Program-made: the position numbers and the translations under genes
From: Hyphomicrobiales bacterium
GTDB taxonomy: Bacteria > Pseudomonadota > Alphaproteobacteria > Rhizobiales > Xanthobacteraceae
Reading direction: 5' to 3'
DNA: 64,000 bases
Assembly: GCA_017305715.1 (NCBI GenBank)
Contig: JAFKKG010000008.1
Location: 434,001 to 498,000, forward strand
Shown here: positions 16,357 through 24,827 of the stretch, piece after piece
How the letters are laid out: the number at the start of each line of letters is the position of its first letter
Numbering within the stretch: position 1 is the first letter of the stretch
Notes under the pieces: model-generated
What the model saw: only the letters and a program-made list of their open reading frames with translations
Told to the model about the DNA's origin: nothing
Databases searched by the model: none

Positions 16357-17354
16357 TAAGCGATGTTGATTTTCTCGAAGATGCCCTCGGCGCCGATTTC
16401 CTTGGCATAGGTGGCCATCACGGGATCGGCGAGCTTCTTCATGGCGTCGCGTTCCTCGAACGGCACGCGCTTGAGCTTGCCCGCCTTTTCCAGCGCGTCG
16501 AGCTTGGTGACTTCCTCGCTGGACTCGAGCTGGCGGCCGAAATCGCCCGCCTCCTTGCCCGCCTTCATGATGGCGTCCTGCAAGTCCTTGGGCAGGGCTT
16601 TCAGCGTTTTCACCGAGAAGCAAATGGGGCGGATGGAGACCGCATGCTGCGTCAGGTTGAGGTGGGGGGCAACTTCGTAGAACTTCATCGCCTCGACGCC
16701 GGCCGCCTCGTTCTCGCCCGCCCCGATCACACCATTCTGGATCGCGTTGTAGATCTCGTTGTAGGCGATGACGGTCGGGCTCATGCCGACGGCGGCGAAT
16801 GTCTTCGACCAGATCGGCGCGCCCTGCACGCGTACCTTGAGGCCCTTGAGCTCGGCTAGATTTCTGCACGGCTTGTTCGCGAAGATATTGCGAATGCCAC
16901 CGCCGGCATAGCCGATCAGCACCACCTCGGCCTTGGCCGCGACTTCGTCGGCGACCGGCGCCAGGATATTCGCCTCGACGACCTTGTTCATGTGGTCGAT
17001 GCCCTTGAACACAAAGGGCGCGTCGATGAAGGGGGCGGCCTTGGCGAAGGTCGACATGTGGGCCGGCGAGACGATGCCGTAATCGACGGCCTTGCCCTGC
17101 GACATGTACTCGAAATACTGTTTCTCCAGCCCGAGCGACGAATTCTTGTGCAGCGTGAAATTGACCGGCTTGCCATAATATTTCTTGACCAGCTCTTCGA
17201 ACCGGACCAACGCCTTGGTGAACGCGTGGTCATCGTTGAACTGCACGGCCCCGTTCAGCGCGATAGGCGCCTGTGCCCTCAGGATCGACGGCAATCCAAG
17301 GACGCCGGCGGCCGTTGTCGCGCCGAGCCCGGCGAGTACCGTTCTACGCTTCAT
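16356..17354 (-). CDS. dctP: TRAP transporter substrate-binding protein (DctP family)
   Basis: 332-residue periplasmic receptor. The N-terminus MKRRTVLAGLGATTAAG...LRAQA is a short twin-arginine-like signal with cleavage after RAQA. The mature sequence has the DctP pattern, including the conserved Arg-bearing segment LAELKGLKVRVQGAPIWSKTFAAVGMSPTVIAYNEIYNAIQNGVI. In this family that region binds the substrate carboxylate. The substrate is therefore an organic acid, but which one cannot be told. First gene of the operon and divergent from the sensor kinase. Confidence 0.92.
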   Translation of the reverse strand: MKRRTVLAGLGATTAAGVLGLPSILRAQAPIALNGAVQFNDDHAFTKALVRFEELVKKYYGKPVNFTLHKNSSLGLEKQYFEYMSQGKAVDYGIVSPAHMSTFAKAAPFIDAPFVFKGIDHMNKVVEANILAPVADEVAAKAEVVLIGYAGGGIRNIFANKPCRNLAELKGLKVRVQGAPIWSKTFAAVGMSPTVIAYNEIYNAIQNGVIGAGENEAAGVEAMKFYEVAPHLNLTQHAVSIRPICFSVKTLKALPKDLQDAIMKAGKEAGDFGRQLESSEEVTKLDALEKAGKLKRVPFEERDAMKKLADPVMATYAKEIGAEGIFEKINIA

Positions 17355-17661
17355 GGGTTTTCCCTCCCTGTGCCCCGCCCCTGTACCGGGTCGTGGGCTC
17401 TGCCGACTTTTGCGGCTGCAACTTCAAAGCGTATGCAAAAGCGCGCAGGGATGGAAGCTGAATACGCGGATCGCGCACGATCGGGCTGCGGCGCGCCGCC
17501 GCACCGCTGCCATCGCAACATTCTCGTCAATGAGCCTGATTCTGCGGTGCACATAGCCTTTGCGGCGCCGGTCACGAAGGCGAAACCCGGCTGAAATCAT
17601 TGGCGGATTCCGGCCGCTTCTCCTATGCTTGCGGCAGTTGGGTGCCGACCCGGGACTGGCG
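17355..17661. other. Divergent intergenic region between dctP and the sensor kinase
   Basis: About 300 bp without a convincing gene; short open frames on both strands lack ribosome binding sites and family resemblance. It must hold the promoters of dctP (leftward) and probably of the kinase (rightward). No clear -35/-10 or -24/-12 element was recognised. Confidence 0.5.
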
Positions 17662-19170
17662 TTGCGAAAACTTTCACTTTCAATGCGTCTCGTCCTTCTG
17701 GTGGCGGGAACCATGCTGCCGCTGATCATTTTCGCGGTCGGCATCGTCGTCAACAATTACGAACAGGACCGCAGGGACGCCACGCTGCGCCTGCTCGAAA
17801 CCGTGCGCAATATCCGCCTCGTCCTCGACGCCGAAGTGCAGCGCATGACCAGCGGACTCCAGGTGTTGTCGCTGACCAATTCGTTGCGCAGCGGCGACTT
17901 CGACGGTTTCCGCCGCATCGCGGCGGGCTTCCTCGAACAATACGGCAAGAACGGCGTCGTGCTGGTGGCCGCTCGCGACGGCCGGCAATTGTTTTCCTCG
18001 GTAACATCGGACGCCGCGGAGCTTCCGCTGCGCAACAACCGCGATATCGTCGAAAAGGTGTTCTCGACCAAGCGACCGCATTACTCGAACCTGTTCGTCG
18101 GCGTGGTCAAGAAAAACCTGATCGTGACGGTCGAGGTGCCCGTCATGCGCGACGGCGAGGTGATCTACGTCATCTCCTTCAGCCCGCCGATCGAGATTTT
18201 CCAGACCATCATCGAGCAGCAACTTCCGGGCAAGGACTGGACGATCTCGATCTTCGACGGCGAAGGCGTCAATTTCGCGCGCGTGCCGAACCCGCAAAGC
18301 ACCATCGGCCAGCGCGCATCGCCCTCACTCTATGCGGAGATGTTCCGCAAGCCCGAAGCGACCTTTGCCACCGTCTCGCTCGAAGGCGTGCCGCTGATGA
18401 CCAGCATCGCGCGTTCCCCTCTGACCGGCTGGACCGTTGCCGCGGGGATTGCCCAAGGCTCGCTGGTCGCCCCGCTCTGGCGGAGCGTTGCGATCACCAG
18501 CCTGATCGGGGGCGTATTGCTGCTGGTCGGCCTCGCCTTTGCGGTACGGATGGCGACGGCGATTGCCCGCGGCGAGATGCTGCACGATCTCCTGATCGAC
18601 GAGCTCAACCACCGCGTCAAGAACACGCTCGCGATCATGCAGTCGATCGCCACGCAAACCTTTCGCAGCGCCAGCCGGGCCGAACGCGAGAAGTTCGAGG
18701 GCCGGCTCGGCGCGCTCGCCGAAGCGCATAATCTGCTCAGCCAGGAGAAGTGGCAGGGTTCGGATTTGCAGGACGTCATCGCCCGGGTTCTCAAGCCCTA
18801 TCTCTTGAACAATCCGCAGCGGGTGCGGATGTTCGGACCGAAGGTGCCGCTATCGCCCCGGCTGGCCGTGGTGCTGTCGATGATCGTGCACGAGATCGCG
18901 ACCAATGCCGCCAAATACGGCGCACTGTCGAACGACAACGGGACCGTCGCGCTGGATTGGGAGGTCCTCGAGGAGGGCGACGGCCGCAAACTCCGGATGA
19001 TCTGGACCGAGGCCGGCGGGCCGCACGTTTCGGCGCCGGTGCAGCGCGGTTTCGGCTCGCGCCTGATCGAACGCAGCGCGCGCGACCAGCTCGGCGGCGA
19101 GGCTACCGTGGACTTCCTGCCCCACGGCGTCGTCTACACGATCACCTCCGCGCTCGAAAACGAGAGCTGA
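17662..19170 (+). CDS. HWE-family sensor histidine kinase with extracytoplasmic (Cache-like) sensor
   Basis: About 502 residues if started at TTG 17662; ATG 17683 is the alternative, and no start has a strong ribosome binding site. Layout: a first membrane helix (VLLVAGTMLPLIIFAVGIVV), a periplasmic sensor of about 250 residues, and a second helix (SLIGGVLLLVGLAFAVRM). The kinase core then has phospho-acceptor His317 in NHRVKNTLA, an N-box with His410 in HEIATNAAKYGALS, and W448-x-E in WTEAGGP. The His in the N-box and the WxE give the HWE family its name. No response regulator is encoded nearby. It sits between two organic-acid transporters, dctPQM and dctA, which suggests it senses a related ligand. 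Confidence 0.88.
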   Translation: MRKLSLSMRLVLLVAGTMLPLIIFAVGIVVNNYEQDRRDATLRLLETVRNIRLVLDAEVQRMTSGLQVLSLTNSLRSGDFDGFRRIAAGFLEQYGKNGVVLVAARDGRQLFSSVTSDAAELPLRNNRDIVEKVFSTKRPHYSNLFVGVVKKNLIVTVEVPVMRDGEVIYVISFSPPIEIFQTIIEQQLPGKDWTISIFDGEGVNFARVPNPQSTIGQRASPSLYAEMFRKPEATFATVSLEGVPLMTSIARSPLTGWTVAAGIAQGSLVAPLWRSVAITSLIGGVLLLVGLAFAVRMATAIARGEMLHDLLIDELNHRVKNTLAIMQSIATQTFRSASRAEREKFEGRLGALAEAHNLLSQEKWQGSDLQDVIARVLKPYLLNNPQRVRMFGPKVPLSPRLAVVLSMIVHEIATNAAKYGALSNDNGTVALDWEVLEEGDGRKLRMIWTEAGGPHVSAPVQRGFGSRLIERSARDQLGGEATVDFLPHGVVYTITSALENES

Positions 19171-19238
19171 GCGAAATTCCGCAAGTCCTGGAATGGCTTG
19201 GGCGATCTGAGGGGCTTGCGCCGCCGATTCTGCAAAAC

Positions 19239-19253
19239 TCCGCGCGGCGCGGA
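19239..19253. promoter_or_regulatory. Short inverted repeat upstream of the dctA promoter
   Basis: TCCGCGC-G-GCGCGGA, 7-bp arms, 12 bp upstream of the -24 element of dctA and 69 bp after the kinase stop. It may be a hairpin ending the kinase transcript or a regulator site; it is too close to the promoter for a typical enhancer. Confidence 0.35.
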
Positions 19254-19265
19254 TTGTGCGACCTT

Positions 19266-19282
19266 TTGGCACATAAGTTGCT
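19266..19282 (+). promoter_or_regulatory. Sigma-54 (RpoN) promoter of dctA
   Basis: TTGGCACATAAGTTGCT matches the -24/-12 consensus (TGGCAC, 5-nt spacer, TTGCT) at every conserved base. It lies 34 bp upstream of the dctA ATG. Rhizobial dctA genes are the textbook sigma-54 targets activated by DctD. Confidence 0.85.
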
Positions 19283-19315
19283 CTAACATGGCCGGATCAA
19301 ACCGGGGAGCCAGCC

Positions 19316-20632
19316 ATGTCGACCATCACCGCCGCAGCCGACACGCCCAAGCCGCTCTATTCGTCCCTCTTCGTCCAGGTGCTGGTCGCTCTCCTGCTCG
19401 GCGTCGTGCTGGGGATGGCCGCACCCGATTTTGCCGTCGGGCTTAAGATCTTCAGCGACGCGTTCCTGAAGCTGATCTCGATGATCGTGGCGCCGATCGT
19501 GTTCTGCGTCGTGGTGCACGGCATTGCCGGCGCCGGCGACCTCAAGAAGGTCGGACGGGTCGGCGTCAAGGCGCTGGTCTATTTTGAAGTCATGACCACG
19601 GTCGCTCTCGTGGTCGGCCTCCTGCTCGCCTATCTGTTCGGGCCCGGCCATGGCATGAACATCGATCCCTCGACGCTGGATACCAAGGCGCTCAACACCT
19701 ACGCCGACAACGCCCACAAGCTCTCGGGGGGCGGCATCGGCGCCTTCCTGGTCAACATCATCCCGACCACCTCGTTCGACGCGCTGTCGCGCAACGACGT
19801 GCTGCAGGTGTTGTTCTTCGCGCTGATCTTCGGCACCAGCCTGGCGCTGGTCGGCGGCGAAAAGGGCGAGAAAATCACCTCGTTCATCGATGCGGTGTCG
19901 ACCGTGCTGTTCCGCGCCATGGGCTTGATCGTGCGCGTTGCGCCGCTCGGCGTCATGGGGGCGGTGGCCTATACGGTCGGCAAATACGGCGTCGGGTCGC
20001 TCAAGCAACTGCTCTCGCTGGTCGCGCTGTTCTACGTCTCGGTCGCGATCTTCATTCTCGGCGTGCTCGGCGGCGTGATGGCGCTGGCCGGGCTGAACAT
20101 TCTCAAGTTCCTGGCTTATCTCCGCGAGGAACTGACCATCGTTCTGGCGACCGCCTCCTCCGATGCCGTGCTGCCGCAGATCATGAAGAAACTGGAAGCG
20201 CTCGGCGTCAAGAAGTCGGTGGTCGGCCTCGTCATTCCGACCGGCTATTCCTTCAACCTCGACGCCTTCTCGATCTACCTGACGCTGGCGGTGGTGTTCA
20301 TCGCACAGGCGACCAACACGCCGCTGTCGCTCGGCGACCTCCTGCTCGTGCTCGGCGTGTCGCTGATCACGTCAAAGGGCGCGCATGGCGTGCCGGGCTC
20401 GGCCATCGTGATCCTCGCCGCGACGCTGAATGCGGTGCCGAGCATCCCGGCCATCGGCCTCGTACTGGTGCTGTCGGTCGACTGGTTCATCGGCATGGCG
20501 CGGGCGCTCGGCAATTTGATCGGCAATTGCGTTGCGACCGTCGTCGTTGCGGCCTGGGAAGGCGATCTCGACCGCGACAAGGCACGGCGCGTCCTCGATG
20601 GGGCGGAACTCGTCGACGTCACCGCCGGCTAG
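19316..20632 (+). CDS. dctA: C4-dicarboxylate:cation symporter
   Basis: 438-residue member of the dicarboxylate/amino acid:cation symporter family. It imports succinate, fumarate and malate through the inner membrane; in rhizobia this feeds bacteroids. Signatures: LKLISMIVAPIVFCVVVHGIAG near the N-terminus, the ASSDAVLPQIMKKLEALG loop at about 280, and IPTGYSFNLDAFSIYLTLAVVFIAQATN, with the acidic/Asn cation-binding segments intact. ATG 19316 has GGGGAG 6 nt upstream. The sigma-54 promoter 34 bp ahead supports the dctA assignment over other family members. No dctB or dctD lies next to it. A repeat begins directly at its stop codon. Confidence 0.93.
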   Translation: MSTITAAADTPKPLYSSLFVQVLVALLLGVVLGMAAPDFAVGLKIFSDAFLKLISMIVAPIVFCVVVHGIAGAGDLKKVGRVGVKALVYFEVMTTVALVVGLLLAYLFGPGHGMNIDPSTLDTKALNTYADNAHKLSGGGIGAFLVNIIPTTSFDALSRNDVLQVLFFALIFGTSLALVGGEKGEKITSFIDAVSTVLFRAMGLIVRVAPLGVMGAVAYTVGKYGVGSLKQLLSLVALFYVSVAIFILGVLGGVMALAGLNILKFLAYLREELTIVLATASSDAVLPQIMKKLEALGVKKSVVGLVIPTGYSFNLDAFSIYLTLAVVFIAQATNTPLSLGDLLLVLGVSLITSKGAHGVPGSAIVILAATLNAVPSIPAIGLVLVLSVDWFIGMARALGNLIGNCVATVVVAAWEGDLDRDKARRVLDGAELVDVTAG

Positions 20633-20722
20633 AGCGTGTTCGAGCGAAGTGGATACCGGTTCGCGTCAAGAAAACGCGTCAAATCAAGAATCTAGAGCCC
20701 CGTTCCGATTCCATCGGAACGG
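20633..20722. repeat. Composite dispersed repeat with terminator hairpin, abutting dctA
   Basis: The repeat (AGCGTGTTCGAGCGAAGTGG, then ATACCGGTTCGCGTCAAGAA and AACGCGTC) starts at the base after the dctA stop. It is followed by CCGTTCCGAT-tcc-ATCGGAACGG (20700-20722), a perfect 10-bp stem. The same two-part element recurs at 22180-22232, and the first part alone, inverted, at 36164 and 44804. The hairpin probably also ends the dctA transcript. Confidence 0.8.
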
Positions 20723-20840
20723 AAACGGCTCCGGGTGCTACGGCGGGACAACAAGCGACAAGCGGTCGCACCCCCAAGCGGGCAATCCGAGTCCCGCGGC
20801 GGGTTCCTCCACAAAAAAAACGGGCTGGAAGCCAGCAGCT

Positions 20841-21161
20841 CTATTTGACCAGCTTCAGATAAGACGGCATCCGTTGGCCGAAGTCGGCCCTGGCGTCCTG
20901 CGCCGCCTGGCCCTCCACCATCAGATCACATAGCGCCTTGAGCTCGGCATCGGTGACGTGATGCAGTTCCATCCGAAGCTCGAGGATGGCCAACGACAGC
21001 AATCTTGCCGTTTCCGAATTGCCTTTATCCATCAGGAACGCCCTGCATTCCTCGAGCGTCGCGAGCAGCGACAGCAAACGTTCATCTGAATGAGCTGCCG
21101 GCATGTTTTCAGTCCCCGAGCTTGCAAGGTAGATCGGAGGCGGTCCGGTCCGTTTTTTCAT
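20841..21161 (-). CDS. Small conserved-looking protein of unknown function
   Basis: 106 residues from ATG 21161, chosen because GGAGGGG lies 3 nt upstream; a GTG four codons earlier would place that site inside the gene. The N-terminus is basic (MKKRTGPPP). The middle is predicted helical and leucine-rich (ERLLSLLATLEECRAFLMDKGNSETARLLSLAILELRMELHHVTDAELKALCDLM). There is no signal peptide, membrane segment or known motif. It could be a small adaptor or regulator, but nothing in the sequence says which. Confidence 0.6.
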   Translation of the reverse strand: MKKRTGPPPIYLASSGTENMPAAHSDERLLSLLATLEECRAFLMDKGNSETARLLSLAILELRMELHHVTDAELKALCDLMVEGQAAQDARADFGQRMPSYLKLVK

Positions 21162-21751
21162 GAGCCCCTCCACGAAGGCACTAAAATAACTCGGCTGCTA
21201 CACGCAATAGACCGTGTGAGAGCCTGCGCTGATGATCCAGAACTTTTGGGCAATTGTCCAGCGCCGCTATCCGACTGGGAATCGCATCGCAATGCGCTGT
21301 TCCTTGCGGATATGACGCTTGAGATGCGCACGCGTGCAAGCTCCCGGAGGTTGTCGGACCGCCAACGAAGCGTGATTTGACACCTCGCCGGACGGGTCGG
21401 CAGAGTCCGTAGAAGTACCCATTCTACGGGCGCTAGACGGTAAGTATGCTTTCAGAAACTGTGGCCATCTAACTCGCGGTGGTTGTGGTCCGGCGAATAA
21501 TTTGCCACATGTAGGAGCATGGGGTTTTCCAAAAAAGCCCTGGGCGCCAACGGCCCGAAGTCGTCGAAAGCGCCGGTACCAAGGTACTTCCAATACGCGG
21601 ATGCGTTTGGGTACCATCTTGCAAATCGCTCGATAACACGCGGTTCTTACGACGAACTAACGATCCTGACGAACTTGAAACGGAAAATGCGGAAGAAGCC
21701 CTGACCTAATCGCGCCCACAGGCTTCCCGATCGAAGGACGGTAAAACCAGA
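21162..21751. other. Gene-poor stretch with one weak small open frame
   Basis: About 590 bp between the small leftward gene and the XRE regulator, lower in GC than its surroundings. The only candidate gene is 21519-21704 (+), 61 residues with a basic C-terminus (LTNLKRKMRKKP). Its AGGAG lies only 1 nt from the ATG, so translation is doubtful. No RNA gene or mobile element was recognised. The reduced GC content may mean imported or decaying sequence. Confidence 0.45.
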
Positions 21752-22147
21752 ATGAACAGATCAGCAGCAAAGAAGATGAAGCAGCGCAGTGCCGGCAAGC
21801 CCGACATTGAATTGGGCAAGCGGATTCGCCTGCGGCGTGTGGAGCAGAAGATCTCGCAAGCGGAACTCGGCGACAAACTCGGCGTCAGCTTCCAGCAGGT
21901 CCAGAAGTACGAGAAGGGCGTCAACCGTGTCGGCGCAGCTCGCCTTCAGCAAATCGCTACAGCGCTCGATGTGCCCGTCACCTTCTTCTACGATGGCGAT
22001 GGCAAGGCCCGGGAGGTCGAGAGCCTCCTGTTCCTGGACAGCGCGTTCAGCCTGCGATTGTTACGTGCCTACAGCAAGATCAAGGACCAGACCGTCCAGC
22101 GTCAGCTGGTGTCTCTGATGGAATCGATCGCAGCGAACGAAGACTGA
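21752..22147 (+). CDS. XRE-family helix-turn-helix transcriptional regulator
   Basis: 131 residues. A basic N-terminal tail precedes a Cro/CI-type HTH at about 25-80 (IGKRIRLRRVEQKISQAELGDKLGVSFQQVQKYEKGVNRVGAARLQQIATALDV). A short C-terminal helical region follows (FLDSAFSLRLLRAYSKIKDQTVQRQLVSLMESIAANED). This single-domain form with a C-terminal tail is common in Bradyrhizobiaceae. No target gene is adjacent: upstream is the gene-poor stretch and downstream a repeat. The target is unknown. Confidence 0.88.
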   Translation: MNRSAAKKMKQRSAGKPDIELGKRIRLRRVEQKISQAELGDKLGVSFQQVQKYEKGVNRVGAARLQQIATALDVPVTFFYDGDGKAREVESLLFLDSAFSLRLLRAYSKIKDQTVQRQLVSLMESIAANED

Positions 22148-22179
22148 TCCATTGCATGGCTTTCTCGCGCGAACTGGGG

Positions 22180-22232
22180 CCGGTTCGCGCGAAGAAAACA
22201 CACCAAGCCCGGTTCTGATGGCATCAGAACCG
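22180..22232. repeat. Second copy of the composite repeat with terminator hairpin
   Basis: CCGGTTCGCGCGAAGAAAAC followed by CGGTTCTGAT-ggc-ATCAGAACCG (22210-22232), matching the two-part element after dctA. It lies between the convergent stops of the XRE gene and the FAD monooxygenase and probably acts as a terminator for both. Confidence 0.75.
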
Positions 22233-22239
22233 AACGGGC

Positions 22240-23880
22240 TTAACGCGCGGCGCCGCGAACACGGTCGATCAGCGCCAGCGGATCGTCCGGCGGCCGGGCA
22301 CCCCGCCAGGCCACGTGCTGATCAGGCCGCGACAACACCAGGCCGCAATCTTCGTAAGCCGCCATGTCCGGTCGTTCGACATCGAGCACGACGAACGGCA
22401 CGCCCCGGATGCGAGCCGCCGCCTCGAGGGCTGCAATGTCAGCGTCCGGATCGAACCGCAACAACGTGAATTCCGGTCCCATCGCATCGTAAAGCGAGCC
22501 ACCGTCGCGGCGCCGGAAATGCGGCGTGCGGCAGCCCGGGACCGTCGATGCCGTATAGAGGCTCATCGTGTAGGCCGGATGTTCGGCGCCGTCATAGGCG
22601 ATGATCGGCGAGCGGTCGTAATAGGTGCCGAAATTGAGTCCGGCGCAGGCATATTGCTGGACGTTGATCTCATAGGTGAGCCTGCCGACTTCATCTCTCG
22701 CGCGCGCCCCTTGCGGCCCAGCGTCCTCGATATCGGGCGGCACCGCGCCGCGGCGGCGAATCTCGGCTTCCGCGTGCGACATCGCGAACCGCGATACCTG
22801 GCTGGTGATCGGCCAGCGCTCCGCCTCATAGGCGTCGAGAACGGCAGCCGGCGCCCAGCCATTGAGATGGGCCGCCAGCAGCCACGAAAGATTCATGGCA
22901 TCCGCAATCCCTGCATTCATGCCGAAGCCGGCATAGGGCACCCAGATATGCGCGGCATCGCCGGCAATGAAGGCACAGCGATCGCGAAACTTGCTGGCGA
23001 TCAGGCGGCGGCCGTACCAGTCTTCCTTCGAGATGATCTCGTAGCTGAAATCATTGTCCACGCCGAGGATGGTGCGCAGGCAGGCATCGCGGTCGACTTC
23101 ATCGAAACCGCCCTCGTCCGGCTTCAAGTAGTTGTGCACCAGCCAGCGCTCGCTGCCATCGATCGCGTACACCATGCCGGAGCGGCGCGGGTTGATGGCG
23201 CCGGTGCCCCACGCGCGTTCGCTCTGCTGTCGGCCGATCAGTCCGGGGGCGCGGATGTAGGTCGACTGCACGCGCTGGACCACGGCATCGCCCGACAATT
23301 CCGCCCCGATCGCCTTGCGGACGATCGAGCGCGCGCCGTCGCAGCCGATCAGATAGCGGCAGTTCACGGTACTGACGGCGCCGCTGTCGAGGTCGCGCAG
23401 ATTTGCGCGCGCGCCGGTATCTTCCACCACGAGATCTTCAACCGAGGTCCGGCTGATGATGCGGATGCGCGGCTGCGCCGCCGCATGTTCGAACAGGATC
23501 GGCTCAAGGAAGATCTGGTTGATGCGGTGCGGCGGCTCCGGTGTCGGCCAGTTGCAGTCGGGACCATCGGTCGCCGTGAAGCGGTCGCGCCGACAGGGAA
23601 TGCGGATCCGCGTCAGTTCCTGCCCGGTGAACGAGGTGCGGTAGCTGATGTCGTGCGGATAATCCGCCGGCAATCCGGCTTGGCGGACCTTTTCGGCGAG
23701 GCCCAGCCTTCGGAAGGTTTCCATGGTGCGCGCGGCGACGTGATTGCATTTCGGCTCCGGCGGCGCCGCCGGCGCCCGTGTTTCCACCACCGTCACGTCG
23801 ATTCCCCGCCACGCGAGATCGATCGCAAGCGTCAGCCCGACGGGTCCGGCGCCAACGATCAGCACATTGGTGTCATTCAT
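22240..23880 (-). CDS. FAD-dependent monooxygenase, aromatic hydroxylase type (PheA/TfdB family)
   Basis: 546 residues from ATG 23880 (MNDTNVLIVGAGPVGLTL), the standard family start; the frame upstream has no family resemblance. FAD/NAD motifs: GAGPVG at 10-15, the DG motif in IGCDGARSIVRKAIG, and the GD motif FIAGDAAHIWVPYAGFGMNAGIADA. The C-terminal thioredoxin-like region of this subfamily is present. The family hydroxylates phenols and phenylpropionates with NAD(P)H and O2. It stands alone on its strand and is divergent from the GST/enoyl-CoA hydratase/CoA-transferase genes. Substrate unknown. Confidence 0.9.
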   Translation of the reverse strand: MNDTNVLIVGAGPVGLTLAIDLAWRGIDVTVVETRAPAAPPEPKCNHVAARTMETFRRLGLAEKVRQAGLPADYPHDISYRTSFTGQELTRIRIPCRRDRFTATDGPDCNWPTPEPPHRINQIFLEPILFEHAAAQPRIRIISRTSVEDLVVEDTGARANLRDLDSGAVSTVNCRYLIGCDGARSIVRKAIGAELSGDAVVQRVQSTYIRAPGLIGRQQSERAWGTGAINPRRSGMVYAIDGSERWLVHNYLKPDEGGFDEVDRDACLRTILGVDNDFSYEIISKEDWYGRRLIASKFRDRCAFIAGDAAHIWVPYAGFGMNAGIADAMNLSWLLAAHLNGWAPAAVLDAYEAERWPITSQVSRFAMSHAEAEIRRRGAVPPDIEDAGPQGARARDEVGRLTYEINVQQYACAGLNFGTYYDRSPIIAYDGAEHPAYTMSLYTASTVPGCRTPHFRRRDGGSLYDAMGPEFTLLRFDPDADIAALEAAARIRGVPFVVLDVERPDMAAYEDCGLVLSRPDQHVAWRGARPPDDPLALIDRVRGAAR

Positions 23881-24056
23881 GGGGAGATTTCTCGAGCGAT
23901 TGGTTTGAAGGTTTCTTGTTATCCGGGCTCGGCGCCCGAGCATAGCACGCCACAGCGAAAACGCATGGCTGGATTGGCCTTGATTCCGGACCTTGCCCGC
24001 GATGCGCGAACCGTGGCACGACAGCCAAAAACAAGTCGGGTTTTCGGGAGGCGACC

Positions 24057-24788
24057 ATGATGATCCTGCACCACGGCTGGCGATCGAGCGCCTCGCGCCG
24101 GGTGCGGCTGTGCCTCGAAGAGAAGGGCCTTGCCTATCAAGGCCACGTCATCGACATGGCGGCCATGGAACATCATTCGCCGGAATATCTGAAGATCAAC
24201 CCGCTCGGCGTGATCCCGACCCTGATCCATGACGGCCAGCCGCTGCATGAGAGCGGCACGATCTGCGAATATCTCGACGAGACCTTTCCCGATCCGCCGC
24301 TGCGGCCGCAGACGCCCTACCAGCGCGCCGAGATGCGGAACTGGATCCGGCATATCGACGGGCTGATCGGCAACCTCATCATCTTCAACTGGCGGCATCA
24401 TCTGGCCAAGACGGCGTCGCAATGGACCGATGCGGAACTGGCCGAAAAGCTCAAGAACATTCCGAGCAGGGAGCGCCAGGAGGCGTGGCTGCGGGCGGCG
24501 CGAAAACCCTACACCGAGGAAGAGCGCGATGCCGCGCGGACCAAACTGGTCACGCAGTTACTTGGCAGGATGGAAGTCGCGTTGCAGCACTCCGGCTGGA
24601 TGGTCGGCCCTGCCTATTCCATAGCCGACATCGCCGCGGTGCCATTCGTCAAGCGCCTTGACGAGGAGATTGCGCCCGACGAAGTCAGCGCAAAGAAACA
24701 TCCCCGGGTGAGCGAATGGTGGACTAAGATACAGGCGCGACCGGCTTTCGAACGCGCAAAATTCGATCCCTTTGTCACCACCGTCTGA
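24057..24788 (+). CDS. Glutathione S-transferase family protein
   Basis: 243 residues. The N-terminal thioredoxin-fold domain (1-80) has the glutathione site NPLGVIPTL and ESGTICEYL; the catalytic position is probably Ser in GWRSSASRRV, as in zeta/beta-like bacterial GSTs. The C-terminal helical domain carries YSIADIAAVPF. GGAGG lies 6 nt upstream of ATG 24057. It is followed by an enoyl-CoA hydratase (39-bp gap) and a CoA-transferase, so it may conjugate or dehalogenate an intermediate of the same pathway. The region is divergent from an aromatic hydroxylase, which fits aromatic breakdown. Confidence 0.9.
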   Translation: MMILHHGWRSSASRRVRLCLEEKGLAYQGHVIDMAAMEHHSPEYLKINPLGVIPTLIHDGQPLHESGTICEYLDETFPDPPLRPQTPYQRAEMRNWIRHIDGLIGNLIIFNWRHHLAKTASQWTDAELAEKLKNIPSRERQEAWLRAARKPYTEEERDAARTKLVTQLLGRMEVALQHSGWMVGPAYSIADIAAVPFVKRLDEEIAPDEVSAKKHPRVSEWWTKIQARPAFERAKFDPFVTTV

Positions 24789-24827
24789 ACCACCGATTGC
24801 GTCCCCTCAACACCGAAAGCAGCCCCT

